A stretch of 64,000 nucleotides of DNA from CBDHCC01 sp965219235 (GCA_965219235.1 OZ244721.1:620001-684000), one strand, 5' to 3'. Counted from the first letter of the stretch, positions 7,603-18,045 are shown. The notes: generated by a model not told the origin, from the letters alone. Numbers and translations: made by a program.

Positions 7603-10097
7603 CTACAGCTGCCGCAACGCCCGCGCCGGGCGGACGGAGAGGATCGGCAGGCTGCCCAACAGACCGATCGCCACAACGCTCAGGCCGCCCGCCGCCAGCG
7701 TGGCAAGCACTTCCCCCCAGTCGGGTGCCCAGTCGAAGCCGAACAGCCGGACCACGACGAACCACGCGCCGCCGATCCCTAGCGCCAGCGCCACCAGCGC
7801 CAGCGCGGCCGCCAGCAGGCCGTATTCCACTGCCTGAGCGCCGAGCACCTGCGCGCGCGTGGCACCCAGCGTGCGCAGCACCACGCTGTCGTAGGTCCGC
7901 GCCTCCCGCGCGGCCGCGATCGCACCGACCAGTACGGCGATGCCGGCGAGCACCGCCACGCCCGTCGCGGCCAGGATCGCGGTCGCCATCTGGCCGATCA
8001 GCGTGCGCAACTGGTCGAGCACACCGCCGACCTCGACCGCCGAGACGGACGGGAAGGGGCCGATCAGGGCGCGGATGACGAGCGGCGCACGGGCCGGGTC
8101 CATGTCGACGGTCGCGGCCAGGTTGTAGGGCACGCCCGCGAAGGTGCCGGGCGAGAAGACCAGCACGAAGTTGAAGCCCAGCGTCTCCCAGTCCACCCGG
8201 CGAAAGCTGGCGATGGTGGCGCGCTGCGGCACGCCCAGCACTGTGAAGCGCAGCTCGTCGCCGACCTGCAGACTCAGGGCTTGCGCCAGCCGCTCGTCCA
8301 CGCTGACCAGCGGCGGTCCGGCATAGGCCGGCGGCCACCAGCGGCCCGCCGTCACCGTGCTGCCGTCGGGCATGGTGTCGGCGAAGGTCAGGCCGCGGTC
8401 GCCCCGCAGCGCCCAGGCACCCTCCGGGATCTCGGCCAGGTCGGCGACCTCGGTGTCGCCATAGCCGGTGATTGAGCCGCGCAGGATGGGCACGGTGGCG
8501 ACCGTGGCACCGGGCGCGGTGCCGGTGACGATGCGCCGGAACTCCGCCTCCCGATCCGGCGGCACGTCGAGCGCGATCAGCGCGGGAGCCCGGGCGGGCA
8601 CGGTCCGCTCCACCGTGGCGTCGATGGAGGTGCGGATGGCGGCGAGCAGCACGAACAGCGTCAGCCCCAGCCCCAGCGCCACCACCAGCGCGCCGGTGCG
8701 CGCGCCCGGCCGGTGCAGCGCCGCCACGCCCAGCCGCAGCACGGGCGAGCCTGGGCGGGGCAGCGCCGCCGCCCCGCGACGCACCAGCCAGCCGACGCCC
8801 GCCAGCAGGGTCAGCACGCCGGCGACCGCCGCCAGGAACCCGGCCGCGAGCCACACCGGGTCCGACGTCAGCAGCGCCAGCACCACCACGCCCGTGCCCG
8901 CCAGCAGGACGGGCGGCGCGGTCCGCCGCCAGCCGACCCGGCGCGCGTCCGCCTCTCCCCTCAGCAGCCCCGCCGCCGGCACCTCGCGCGCGGCGAGCAG
9001 CGGCGGCGCGGTGAAGGCGACCGCGATCAGCAGGCCGTAGGTCGCCGCCACGGCCAGCGCGCCCCACTCCACGCGGAAGGCGGGAGCCACCGGCAGCACG
9101 TCGCCCGCCAGCCGGACGACCAGCGGCACGGCCGCCGTCCCGATCGCCAGCCCGATCACCACCCCGGCGAGCGCCACCAGACCCACCTCCAGCGCATAGA
9201 CGCGGCCGATCACGCCGGAGGTCGCGCCCAGCACTTTCAGCACCGCGATCGATCCGCGCCGCCGGGCAAGGTAGCTCGCCACCCCGTTGCCGACCCCGAT
9301 GCCCGCGATGGCGAGCGCGGAGAGCGCCACCAGGGTCAGGAACTGGCCCATCCGGCCGATGAAGCGCGACGCGCCCGGCGTGGCGTTGTCGCGCGTCTTC
9401 GTCTCCCACCCGCCGTCCGGAAAGGCGCGGGTGAAATGCTCGGCCGCCGCCTCCGGGTCGGTGCCGGCGGACAGGCGCAGGCGGTATTTGGCTTGGGTCA
9501 GGCTGCCCGGCTGGACCAGTCCGGTGCGCGCGATGCCGTCCAGCGAAGCGAGCGCCACCGGACCCAGCGTGAAGCCCTCGCCCAGCCGGTCGGGCTCCTC
9601 CGCGATGACCCCGCCGATCGTGAACTCCGCCGTGCCCAGCCGCAGCCGGCCGCCGATGCGCGCATCCAGCCGCTGCATCAGCGCCTCGCCCGCCCAGATC
9701 TCGGTCGATGGCGGCGCGCCCACCGTACGCCCGTCGGCCAGCGTCAGCGCCCCCAGCAGGGGATAGCGGCCGTCGACGCCCTTCAGCTCGATCGGCACGA
9801 TGGCCGCGCCCGCCACCGCCGTCGCCTGCATCCGGATGGTGGCCGACACGGTGCCCAGCCGCGCCATCGCCGCCAGCTCGTCGCGGGTGGCGGAGCGCTG
9901 TGCCACCTCCAGCTCCAGGTCGCCTCCCAGCGCGGTGGCCCCGCGCGCGGCAAGCTCGTGCCCGATGGCGCTCGTCAGGCTGCCGATCACCGCCAGCGCG
10001 CCGACGCCCAGCACCAGGCAGGCGAGCAGCAGCCGCAGCCCGCGCACCCGCCAGTCGAGCTCGCGCCGGGCCAGCGTCCAGGCGAGCCGCCAACCGC

Positions 10098-10101
<4 letters not shown>
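7603..10101 (-). CDS. ybbP: ABC transporter permease, YbbP/FtsX superfamily
   Basis: Large 832-residue permease of the LolC/FtsX/MacB type. An N-terminal helix (LLLACLVLGVGALAVIGSLTS) is followed by a periplasmic MacB-like domain, a first block of four helices (about residues 245-405), a second set of helices and periplasmic domain, and three C-terminal helices ending in VGLLGSLPILSVRPARALRQL-type sequence. This two-half architecture is typical of YbbP. Its ATG overlaps the stop of the ATPase gene by 4 bases (10098-10101), so the two are coupled. In E. coli and many proteobacteria ybbA-ybbP lie divergent from tesA, exactly as here. The substrate is not firmly known; a role in lipid or lipoprotein handling at the envelope is inferred. 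Confidence 0.88.
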
Positions 10102-10803
<702 letters not shown>

Positions 10804-10805
<2 letters not shown>

Positions 10806-11523
10806 GTGGGGCGGAAATAGGGGGGTGGGCGCGATTGTCCTAGTGCTGGCGCTCGGCGGCTGTGACGCCGCGGCGCCCGCAGGCCCGACCCGTACCGCGG
10901 AGGTGCCAGTGGACCGCCCAGCCGCCCCCGTCGCGGGGCCGGAGCGGCTGGTGCTGGCGTTCGGCGACAGCCTCTATGCGGGCTATGGCCTGAAACCCGG
11001 CGAGAGCCTGCCCGACGAGCTGCAGGCCGACCTGCGCGCGCAAGGGGTGAACGCGCGGTTGGTGAACGCCGGCGTATCCGGCGACACGACCGCGGCCGGG
11101 CGGCAACGGCTGGCCTTCGCGCTCGACAACCTGGCGCGCAAGCCGGACCTGGTGCTACTGGGGCTGGGCGGCAACGACGTGCTGCGCCAGATCGACCCGG
11201 CCGAGACGCGCGCCAACCTGACCGCGATGCTGGACGTGCTGAAGGCGCGCGGGGTGCCGGTGGTGCTGACCGGCATGATGGCCCCGCCCAATCTCGGCCC
11301 CGATTATGCCGCGCGCTTCAACACCATCTACCCGCAACTGGCCAAGCGGTACGACGCCGGCCTCTATCCCTTCCTGCTGGACGGCGTGATCGGGCGGCGG
11401 GCGGTGATGCTGCCCGACGGCGTGCACCCGAACGCGGCCGGGGTGCGACAGATCGCGGACCGGCTGACACCCGTGGTGGCGGAACGACTCGCCGGGAGAG
11501 AACAGGGTTTCGTCGAGAATTAG
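10804..11523 (+). CDS. tesA: Arylesterase / acyl-CoA thioesterase I (SGNH hydrolase)
   Basis: Periplasmic GDSL/SGNH hydrolase that cleaves aryl esters, lysophospholipids or acyl-CoA thioesters. The four blocks are visible: block I VLAFGDSLYAGYG (nucleophile Ser), block II with Gly in NAGVSGDTT, block III GGNDVLR (Asn) and block V LPDGVHPNAAG (catalytic Asp and His). The N-terminus is a lipoprotein-like signal (VGAIVLVLALGGCDAA), so the mature enzyme may be lipid-anchored. ATG at 10804 has GGAG 8 bases upstream; product 239 residues. Divergent from ybbAP, a conserved arrangement; the two start codons practically overlap, leaving little room for separate promoters. Confidence 0.92.
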
Positions 11524-11819
11524 ACTTGCCTGAGCGAGTGTGTGCCATAGCTGTAGTTCGTCATCACTCGGCATCAATTGCCTTGGCCAAAGTGCAGGTA
11601 AAGCCGATTCCATTCGCTGAGTGTTTGAGCGATTGGAAATCCAGGTAAGCTTAACAGCGGCTAACAGATGATGTTTCTTCCGTTTCAGACCGTATCTCGT
11701 TCACACGGGATCTCGTGCGTTCGACCGCTTCCATGCGCATGCTCACTACAAGCGGTCCGTCTGCTTTCGGCCAGAATCGCAAGTGGGTCGCTAGGGCGAA
11801 CTCGTGTGCAGGTTGGCCA
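11524..11819. other. Gene-free, lower-GC gap
   Basis: Roughly 300 bases between convergent tesA and the PspA-like gene. Base composition is visibly lower in GC than the neighbours. No open frame resembles a known protein, and I see no terminator with a T-run. It may be remnant of lost sequence. Confidence 0.4.
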
Positions 11820-12548
11820 TCATTCTCGCCCGTCGGTTAGCTGTGCCTTGGGTGGCATCGCGGACACCGGGCCGCTCAGCTCCGCCAGGATTTCGTCGGC
11901 GCTGGTCGAGCGACCGCCGATGCCGGCCTCCAGCAGCTGACGGTCCAGGTTCGCGCCGCTCTCCAGTGCTGCCAGCTCCTCGCCGGCCTCCAGCCGGGCC
12001 GCCATTGTCTGCTGACGGTCGCGGATGCGCTCCAGCGACCCCATGGCGCTTCCCAGCTTTGAGTTCACGCCGGAGTGCGACGAGGCGATGGCCGTCTGGG
12101 CGCGCTGCAGCGAGTCCGTCGCCTTCACGGTTTCGACCTCGCGCTTCATGGTCGCGATCCGCGCCTCGGTCTCCTTGACCGTGCGCATCATGGCAGTCTG
12201 CTGACCGCGCATCGCCTCCAGGTCGGCCTCGTCGCGGGCCAGGTCGGCGCGCGTGGTCGCGATCCGCTCGGCCAGGCCGCGCGCCAAATCCTCGCGCCCC
12301 GAGGTGAGCGCGGTGCGCGCGTTGGCCGTGTCGCGCTCGCCCTTGTCGCGCAGCTCCTCGGCGCGCTTCTCCAGCTTCTTGGCGTTGGCCATCAGGCCGG
12401 CCAGGTCGGCGCGCGCCTGGCGCAGCGCCGCATCGGCGTCGCGCAGTTCCTGGTCCAGGATCCGCATGGCCTGGCTGTCGGCGACCTTCTCCGCCGTCTC
12501 GTGCGCGCCGCCGCGCATGGCGGTGAACAGCTTTCCCCAGACACTCAT
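11820..12548 (-). CDS. yjfJ: PspA/IM30-family protein (YjfJ-like)
   Basis: Peripheral membrane coiled-coil protein of the phage-shock PspA/IM30 (ESCRT-III-like) family, expected to bind stressed inner membrane. 242 residues. The N-terminus (MSVWGKLFTAMRGGAHET) could form the membrane-binding amphipathic helix, followed by nearly continuous heptad-rich helix (about 25-200: LDQELRDADAALRQARADLA, KKLEKRAEELRDKGERDTA) and a short Pro/Ser-containing tail. Its ATG overlaps the stop of the upstream DUF2170 gene by 4 bases. The order DUF2170-PspA matches E. coli yjfI-yjfJ, and the partners yjfK, L, M and C lie divergently to the right. Confidence 0.88.
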   Translation of the reverse strand: MSVWGKLFTAMRGGAHETAEKVADSQAMRILDQELRDADAALRQARADLAGLMANAKKLEKRAEELRDKGERDTANARTALTSGREDLARGLAERIATTRADLARDEADLEAMRGQQTAMMRTVKETEARIATMKREVETVKATDSLQRAQTAIASSHSGVNSKLGSAMGSLERIRDRQQTMAARLEAGEELAALESGANLDRQLLEAGIGGRSTSADEILAELSGPVSAMPPKAQLTDGRE

Positions 12549-13003
12549 GCCGCCTGCTCCTCCTCGGCGCCACCGCGCGCGACCCACTCCCGAACCCACT
12601 CCGCCGCGTCGACGGCATTGGCCGCCAGCACCGCCACCTCCTGCACCATCGCGGCCGGATCGGAGTGGGCGGACAGCGAGCCGAACAGCTCGTACCATTC
12701 GCGCCCGTCCACCATCGTCAGGCCAAAGGTCGACAGGGGGATCAGCTTGTGGACGGTCAACAGCGTGCGCTCGAACTCCGCGCGATCGGGCACGCCGTCG
12801 GCCGGCAGCATCAGCACGCTTGCCAGCACCTGGTCACCCGACGCGGCGATCAGCACGTCCAGCCCGCCGCGCTCCGTCAGCGTCACGCGCAGCGCGTCAC
12901 CGGACACCTCCACATCCACATCGCCAAGGGCCTGTGGATCCGACGCGAACAGCTCCGTCAGACTGGAGAGCGTCCAGCCCTCCCCCGGTGCCGAGTCCAC
13001 CAT
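12545..13003 (-). CDS. yjfI: DUF2170 family protein (YjfI-like)
   Basis: Small cytoplasmic acidic protein (152 residues) of the DUF2170/YjfI family: LSSLTELFASDP, VEVSGDALRVTL, HKLIPLSTFGLTMVDGREWYELFGSLSA. Function unknown; consistently associated with PspA-like YjfJ. ATG at 13003 has GGGAGA 5-6 bases upstream; another in-frame ATG at 13015 is possible. It is the first gene of the minus-strand arm of the cluster, divergent from the K+ channel with only about 70 bp between them, so both arms probably share a control region. Confidence 0.82.
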   Translation of the reverse strand: MVDSAPGEGWTLSSLTELFASDPQALGDVDVEVSGDALRVTLTERGGLDVLIAASGDQVLASVLMLPADGVPDRAEFERTLLTVHKLIPLSTFGLTMVDGREWYELFGSLSAHSDPAAMVQEVAVLAANAVDAAEWVREWVARGGAEEEQAA

Positions 13004-13081
13004 GCGCTCTCCCATTTGCCTATCCTCGTCGGCTCCGTCTACATCTCCTGTCCGGGGCCGCAAGGGGGGAGGACTGCCACT

Positions 13082-14149
13082 GTGATGCCGGTCGCGCGCC
13101 ACCTGTGGCACCGTATCTATCTGGCGATCGCCGACCTGTCGTGGAGCGTGCTGGCGCTCGCCGGCCTCCTCCACGCCACCATCAGCTGGACCCTTTTCAC
13201 CTGGGTGGGCGACACGGCGCTGACGAAGGACGCCGTCACCTTCGCATACTACTACGTCACGACCGCCACCACGGTGGGGTATGGCGACCTGTCGCCCGCC
13301 AGCGATGGCGGCCGCGAGGTTGCGCTGGCGTTCGTCTTGCCCGGCTCAATCGCGCTGTTTACCGCATGCCTGGGCAAGGCGGTGGCCGATCTGGGCGGCT
13401 TCTGGAGGCGACGGATGCACGGCGGCGGGAACTACAGCGGGCGCACCGGCCACACGATCGTGGTCGGCTGGCAAGGCGCCCGGTCGCGTCAGCTGATCGC
13501 CATGCTGAGCGCCGAATGCGCGCGCGACGAACGCCCGGTGCTGCTGGCCCCGCGCCTAGAGGAGAACCCGATGCCCGACCGGGTCGACTTCGTCCTGGCG
13601 GACGGTCTGTCCTCGCTGGCCGACTATGACCGGGCGGGGGCGTCGGGTGCGCGCTCGGTGATCGTGCGCGGCGACACGGACGACGACACGTTGGCCGCCA
13701 CGCTCGCCGCCCGGGCCGCCGCGCCGGACGCGCACATCGCCGCCTATTTCGAGGATGAGGGCGCGGCGTCGCTCATCACCCGCCATGACGCGCAGGTGGA
13801 GGCGATCTCGTCGCTCTCCAGCCAGCTGCTGGTGCGCGCGTCGCGCGATCCCGGCGCGTCGCGGCTGGCGGAGCTGATGTTCTCCGGCCACACGCCCGAC
13901 ACCGCCTTTTCGCTGCGGGTGCCCGACGGCATACCGGAGGCGACTTACCTCGCCACCCTGATCGGGCTGAAGCGCCATGCGAACTTGGCGTTGATCGGGC
14001 TGTGTTCGGAGGAGCGCGGAGAGGTGGACCTCAATTGCCCGGTCGAGCGCCCGGTGCGCGGTGGGAACATTCTGTTCTACGTGGCCGACGCGCGCGCGGA
14101 TCCTCACGCGATCGACTGGTCCGCCGTGGCCCGGGGCGCGTCCGCATGA
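13082..14149 (+). CDS. Two-helix potassium channel with a regulatory (TrkA-N/RCK-like) domain
   Basis: Predicted K+ channel. Helix 1 (YLAIADLSWSVLALAGLLHA), then a pore loop with the canonical selectivity filter TTVGYGD (about residues 62-68 from the ATG), then helix 2 (VALAFVLPGSIALFTACLG). The rest (about 115-355) is cytoplasmic and contains a Rossmann-like start (HTIVVGWQGARSRQLIAML), as in RCK/TrkA-N ligand-gated channels. GGAGG at 13068-13072 is spaced best for GTG at 13082; ATG at 13085 is the alternative. Its stop overlaps the next ATG (ATGA), placing it firmly in the yjfKLMC-like operon. E. coli yjfIJKLMC has no such gene, so here the channel is a cluster-specific addition. Confidence 0.9.
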   Translation: MMPVARHLWHRIYLAIADLSWSVLALAGLLHATISWTLFTWVGDTALTKDAVTFAYYYVTTATTVGYGDLSPASDGGREVALAFVLPGSIALFTACLGKAVADLGGFWRRRMHGGGNYSGRTGHTIVVGWQGARSRQLIAMLSAECARDERPVLLAPRLEENPMPDRVDFVLADGLSSLADYDRAGASGARSVIVRGDTDDDTLAATLAARAAAPDAHIAAYFEDEGAASLITRHDAQVEAISSLSSQLLVRASRDPGASRLAELMFSGHTPDTAFSLRVPDGIPEATYLATLIGLKRHANLALIGLCSEERGEVDLNCPVERPVRGGNILFYVADARADPHAIDWSAVARGASA

Positions 14150-14805
14150 TCGGCCGGCTGTTCGGACGGCGCGGGGCGAGGCTCGACCTGCCGCCGGAAT
14201 TGGGGCCGCTACAGGTCGCCATCGGCGGCGCGCTGGATCTCGACACGCTGGGCCTGCAGGCGGCGTTGTCGGGTGGCGAGCCGGCGATGGGCGCTCCGGT
14301 CGGTGGGCCGTTCCTGGTGGTGGCCGTCGGCACCGCCCAGCTGGACGCCGACAACCAACTCACCCGCTATTACGACGACGGCAATCGGATGTTGCAAATC
14401 GTCGCTCCGCCGGGCGACGACGCGCCTGTGGTCGATGTCAGTCTCTACGCGCCGTGGGACAGCGTCGTGCCCGCCGGGCGCGGCGACTGGGACGTCTGGA
14501 CCGGACCCGCCGGCCGGATCGGGGCGGCGACCTATGATGCCGACGGCATCCTGTTCACCCGCTACTGGGGCGAAGGGGAGGGGCGCGCACCGCTCGTGGA
14601 GTTCGTCGAGACCGTGGAGGACGGCAAGGCGAGCCGCCGCATCCACCAGCGCTGCATGTTGTATTCGCGCGATGTGGGCTCGGGCGAGGAAATGCTGCTG
14701 CTCAACATCGAACGCGATCTGGACGACCGGGCGGCGCACGAAGGTGCGGCGATCGAGTTCCTGATCGGCTATGGCTTGGGGCCGGCCGACGTGCGACGGG
14801 TCTGA
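14146..14805 (+). CDS. yjfK: DUF2491 family protein (YjfK-like)
   Basis: 219-residue soluble protein of the DUF2491/YjfK family: N-terminal MIGRLFGRRGARLDLPPELG, then beta-rich sequence (VVAVGTAQLDADNQLTRYYD, YWGEGEGRAPLVEFVETV, MLYSRDVGSGEEMLLLNIERD). Function not established. It overlaps the upstream channel gene as ATGA and is 22 bases upstream of the DUF350 gene. In the E. coli order it also sits between the PspA-like and DUF350 genes. Confidence 0.85.
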   Translation: MIGRLFGRRGARLDLPPELGPLQVAIGGALDLDTLGLQAALSGGEPAMGAPVGGPFLVVAVGTAQLDADNQLTRYYDDGNRMLQIVAPPGDDAPVVDVSLYAPWDSVVPAGRGDWDVWTGPAGRIGAATYDADGILFTRYWGEGEGRAPLVEFVETVEDGKASRRIHQRCMLYSRDVGSGEEMLLLNIERDLDDRAAHEGAAIEFLIGYGLGPADVRRV

Positions 14806-14827
14806 GGATTATGGGGGAGAGCGAACG

Positions 14828-15229
14828 ATGAACGGATATGTGGCCGGACTGCCGGACTTCCTGGCGTATTTCGCGACGGGCGTGGCGGTGCTCGCGCTGT
14901 TCGCGGCGGGCTATTCGCTGATCACGCCGCATCGCGAGAGGCCCTTGATCGCGGCCGGCAATGCCGCGGCGGCGACGGCGTATGCGGGCGCGCTGGTCGG
15001 CTTCAGCCTGCCGCTGGCATCGGCCGCCGCCAACTCCGTGTCGATCGTGGACTTCGCGATCTGGGCCGCCATCGGAGCGGTCATCCAGTTGATCGCGTTC
15101 GGGTTGGCCACCGCGACCCAGCCTCGGCTGTCGGAGCGGATCACGGCCGGCGAGATGGCGGCGGGCGCCTGGGCGGGCGGCATCGCGCTCGTCACCGGCA
15201 TCCTCAACGCCGCCTGCATGACCTACTGA
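14828..15229 (+). CDS. yjfL: DUF350 inner-membrane protein (YjfL-like)
   Basis: 133-residue integral membrane protein with four predicted helices (DFLAYFATGVAVLALFAAGY; GNAAAATAYAGALVGFSLPL; VDFAIWAAIGAVIQLIAFGL; AGAWAGGIALVTGILNAACM), the DUF350/YjfL pattern. ATG at 14828 follows GGGGGAGA. DUF350 proteins recur beside PspA-like and ATP-grasp ligase genes; a role in membrane or peptide/polyamine conjugate handling is inferred only from that context. Confidence 0.88.
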   Translation: MNGYVAGLPDFLAYFATGVAVLALFAAGYSLITPHRERPLIAAGNAAAATAYAGALVGFSLPLASAAANSVSIVDFAIWAAIGAVIQLIAFGLATATQPRLSERITAGEMAAGAWAGGIALVTGILNAACMTY

Positions 15230-15243
15230 CCGGAGGACCGCGC

Positions 15244-15810
15244 ATGACGACTCGCTCCACACCGCGCCGGATGACGGCGCGCACCCGCCATTCGCTGGCG
15301 CTCGGCGGCATCGCCGCCGGCCTGTCGCTGACCTCCTGCGGATCGCCCCAGCCGGCGGACCGGCAGTTCGCCAGCGTCGCCGAGTGCACCGCCGGCGGCT
15401 TCAGCCAGGTGGTATGCGAGGGCGAGTTCGAGCGCGCGCAGGCCGCCGCCTCCGCGACCGCGCCGAAGTTCGACAGCCAGGCGGCGTGCGAGGCGGAATA
15501 CGGCCCATCCAAGTGTCAGCCGACCTACGAGCGCGGCGAGCGATCGGGCTTTTCGCCTTTCCTGACCGGCTTTCTGGTCGCCAACGCGCTGCAGAACATC
15601 ACCAATCCGCGCGGCTATTACGACTATCGCCGCGACAACAGCTATGCGGGCACCCCGATCTATCGCAACCGCGCCGGGCAGTCCGTCACCAGCGTGCGCG
15701 CGCCCGGCGGAGTGACCCGCATGGAGCCGGTCAACGTCAACACCCGCACGGCGGCGCGCAGCGGCTTCGGCGGGCGGGGACTGAGTCGCGGCGGCGGCTT
15801 CGGCGGCTAG
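15244..15810 (+). CDS. yjfM: DUF1190 lipoprotein (YjfM-like)
   Basis: 188-residue predicted lipoprotein with a basic N-terminus, hydrophobic stretch and lipobox-like LTSCG. The mature part holds pairs of Cys (SVAECTAGG, SQVVCEGEF, SQAACEAEYGPSKCQPTY) and ends in a Gly/Arg/Phe-rich tail (RSGFGGRGLSRGGGFGG), all typical of DUF1190/YjfM. GGAGG is 7 bases before the ATG at 15244. It immediately precedes the ATP-grasp gene, as in E. coli. Confidence 0.87.
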   Translation: MTTRSTPRRMTARTRHSLALGGIAAGLSLTSCGSPQPADRQFASVAECTAGGFSQVVCEGEFERAQAAASATAPKFDSQAACEAEYGPSKCQPTYERGERSGFSPFLTGFLVANALQNITNPRGYYDYRRDNSYAGTPIYRNRAGQSVTSVRAPGGVTRMEPVNVNTRTAARSGFGGRGLSRGGGFGG

Positions 15811-15814
15811 GTCG

Positions 15815-16963
15815 ATGGAGCGGATCGCCCTGCCGGAGCGGCCCGACTGGCGCGAGAGGGCGGCCGCCGTCGGCTTCGGCTTCCACACGCTCTACGGCGA
15901 ACCCTATTGGGTGGACGACGCCGCCTATCGCTTCACCATGGAGGAGATCGAGGGCGCGGTCGAGCCGGCGGCGGAGGCGCTGCACGCGATGTGCCTCGAC
16001 CTGGTGGACGCGGTGGTCGATGACGAGGCGGCGCTCACCCACCTGCACATCCCGCCCGCGCAGTTCGATCTGGTGCGCGACAGCTGGCGGGCGGGCGATC
16101 GGCATTTGTATGGCCGCTTCGATCTCGCCTGGACCGGCGCGGGTGCGCCCAAACTGCTGGAATACAACGCCGACACGCCGACCTCCATCTTTGAAGCCGC
16201 GTTCTTTCAGCACAACTGGCTGATCGACCAGGTCGAGGCGGGCGCGCTGCCCGGTGATGCCGACCAGTTCAACTGGCTGCAGGAAAGCCTGGTCGAAGCG
16301 TTCGGAACATGGACACCGGACCGCATCCTCCACTTCGCCTGCGCGACCGCCAATGAGGAGGACGTGGGCACCACCCGGTATCTGATGGACTGCGCGGCGC
16401 AGGCGGGTCACCGGGTGGACCTGATCGACGTGACCGACATCGGCGTGGACGACCAGGGCCGCTTCACCGACACCGACGATCGCACGATCGACCGCTGCTT
16501 CAAGCTCTATCCGTGGGAGGACATGGTGCGCGAGCCGTTCGCGGAGCACCTGCGGCCGGGCGTCTTCATCGAGCCGCCCTGGAAGATGCTGTTGTCCAAC
16601 AAGGCGATGCTGCCGATGCTGTGGCAGCGCCACCGGGGCCATCCGAACCTGCTGCCCGCCTTTGCCGAAGGCGACCCGGCGGCCGGCGAGCTGACGAGCT
16701 TCGTCGTCAAGCCGGTCTTCTCCCGCGAGGGCGAGAACGTTTCGTTGACGCTGGATGGGCGGGAGGTGGAAGCCGCCGGCGGCGATTATGGCGACGAGCC
16801 GCGTATCGTGCAGGCTTATGCATCCCTGTTCCGCGACGGCGACCGCCATGCGGTGCTGGGTGCATGGATGATCGGTGATCGCGCGGCGGGGCTCGGCGTC
16901 CGCGAGGACGCCTCCCTCATCACCCGCGACACGTCGCGTTTTGTGCCGCACGTGGTGGCGTAG
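15815..16963 (+). CDS. yjfC: Glutathionylspermidine synthase-like ATP-grasp ligase (YjfC-like)
   Basis: ATP-grasp carbon-nitrogen ligase of the glutathionylspermidine-synthase C-terminal family, 382 residues and without the amidase half of E. coli Gss. Recognisable blocks: RFDLAWTGAGAPKLLEYNAD (binding and catalytic acidic residues), DTPTSIFEAAFFQHNW, FKLYPWEDMVREPFA, WKMLLSNKAMLPMLW (nucleotide-binding Lys) and FVVKPVFSREGENV. It probably joins an amine to a peptide-like acid, but the true substrate of YjfC proteins is unknown. It is the last gene of the operon, with only 4 bases after yjfM. Confidence 0.88.
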   Translation: MERIALPERPDWRERAAAVGFGFHTLYGEPYWVDDAAYRFTMEEIEGAVEPAAEALHAMCLDLVDAVVDDEAALTHLHIPPAQFDLVRDSWRAGDRHLYGRFDLAWTGAGAPKLLEYNADTPTSIFEAAFFQHNWLIDQVEAGALPGDADQFNWLQESLVEAFGTWTPDRILHFACATANEEDVGTTRYLMDCAAQAGHRVDLIDVTDIGVDDQGRFTDTDDRTIDRCFKLYPWEDMVREPFAEHLRPGVFIEPPWKMLLSNKAMLPMLWQRHRGHPNLLPAFAEGDPAAGELTSFVVKPVFSREGENVSLTLDGREVEAAGGDYGDEPRIVQAYASLFRDGDRHAVLGAWMIGDRAAGLGVREDASLITRDTSRFVPHVVA

Positions 16964-17116
16964 GCGGGTGCCATGGCTCTCTTGCAAACTGCGGCGATGG
17001 CGAATCACGGGCGGGGCAAAAAGCGGTCACGCGTCGTCAGCGTCGACCTCGCTTGCCGGTGGGTCGGTGAGCACATGCAAACTCTACGATGTCACACATC
17101 GCCAACCGCGTGTCGC

Positions 17117-17641
17117 TCAACGGGTCATGAGATCTCGATCGAGCCGATTAACATCCTCCACTGTCACCACCACGCGTTCGGCACGCTGAGATGATTGCTT
17201 GATGTTCTGCGAACCGCCAAGCGCGCGCGCAGCCTCTTGGTGAAGGTTGATACCGTGGTCGCCTTGCACATCGCCGGCTGGCGAGGGCGGTCGGCGTGAA
17301 ATCTCGCGCAGTTCGCCCGCCAGAAGGTCGGCCGACGGTCCGATGACCACCTGCATCAAGCCGAGGCCTGGACGAATGACGCCGCGCGCGCCCAGCCGCG
17401 TCAGCGCGACCTCGTCCACCAGTCCGTCGTTCCGGATCGCGAGGCGCAGTCGGGTCGTGCACGCGTCGATCGTCGTCAGGTTTGCCGCTCCGCCGAGCGC
17501 CGCGAGGTAGCCCGTCGCGCGATCGTCCGGCTTGGCCGCCGGCCGCTCTTCACCACCGCTCGCCTCCATCTCGGCTGGTGCCCGGCCCGGGGTCAGCAGG
17601 TTGAAGTGCACGATGCAAAAGCGGAAGGACGCATAATGGCC
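17117..17641 (-). pseudogene. nagE: 3' fragment of a GlcNAc/glucose PTS permease (EIIC end + EIIB)
   Basis: The frame starts in the last membrane segment of EIIC (YASFRFCIVHFNLLTPGR), passes a short linker and then encodes a complete-looking EIIB domain: AALGGAANLTTIDACTTRLR with the phospho-accepting Cys, and LGARGVIRPGLGLMQVVIG. The first roughly 350 residues of EIIC are absent and no start or ribosome binding site precedes it, so it is a truncated gene even though the active Cys survives. It abuts an integrase-like remnant next to tRNA-Pro. Confidence 0.7.
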
Positions 17642-17898
17642 GACAAGAATTTCCGATTGCAGGGTCGCGCCGTCACTGTGCGCGACGGCGTCTGCCGCGA
17701 TGATCAAGGCACTCTGGCAGGGTCGGATCTCGACATGGCCGGTGCGGTTCGCAACACGGTGCGCCTCCTGGACCTGCCGCCGGCCAAATATCGTCGGCAG
17801 GGTCAGCAACAGGTCGTCCAGGGCGACCACCAACGGGAGCACCGGACGGAGCGGCGCCACCAGAAGGTGGTGCCGCGCAGGTAGATGTTGGTGGCCAT
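17642..17898 (-). pseudogene. Integrase-like 5' remnant next to tRNA-Pro
   Basis: ATG at 17898 with GGGAG 6 bases upstream starts MATNIYLRGTTFWWRR, which resembles the N-terminus of sphingomonad/phage tyrosine recombinases. The frame stops after 31 codons, but the neighbouring frame continues a plausible protein (LPLVVALDDLLLTLPTIFGR), suggesting a frameshift. No catalytic domain remains before the nagE fragment begins. Location just beyond the 3' end of a tRNA gene supports an old site-specific insertion. Family assignment is tentative. Confidence 0.4.
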
Positions 17899-18045
17899 GT
17901 GAGCTCCCGCGAGCGGGGCGGGGCGTCGTCGTGGCACAGCGCCTGACACAATCGCGCACAATGAGGGAATCTGATTCGCAACCTATTGCCCGCCGTCTTC
18001 GGAAAGGGTGGCTTTCTGCCGAAACAGCGCAAGGTCGAGATGAAG

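Noticed and set aside
11524..11819. A hidden gene in the low-GC gap
   Set aside because: Short frames on both strands have no recognisable motif or ribosome binding site.
17117..17959. A single intact 280-codon gene on the minus strand
   Set aside because: The frame joins unrelated integrase-like and PTS pieces; the first part is in a shifted frame relative to the supported start and the PTS domain lacks its membrane part.
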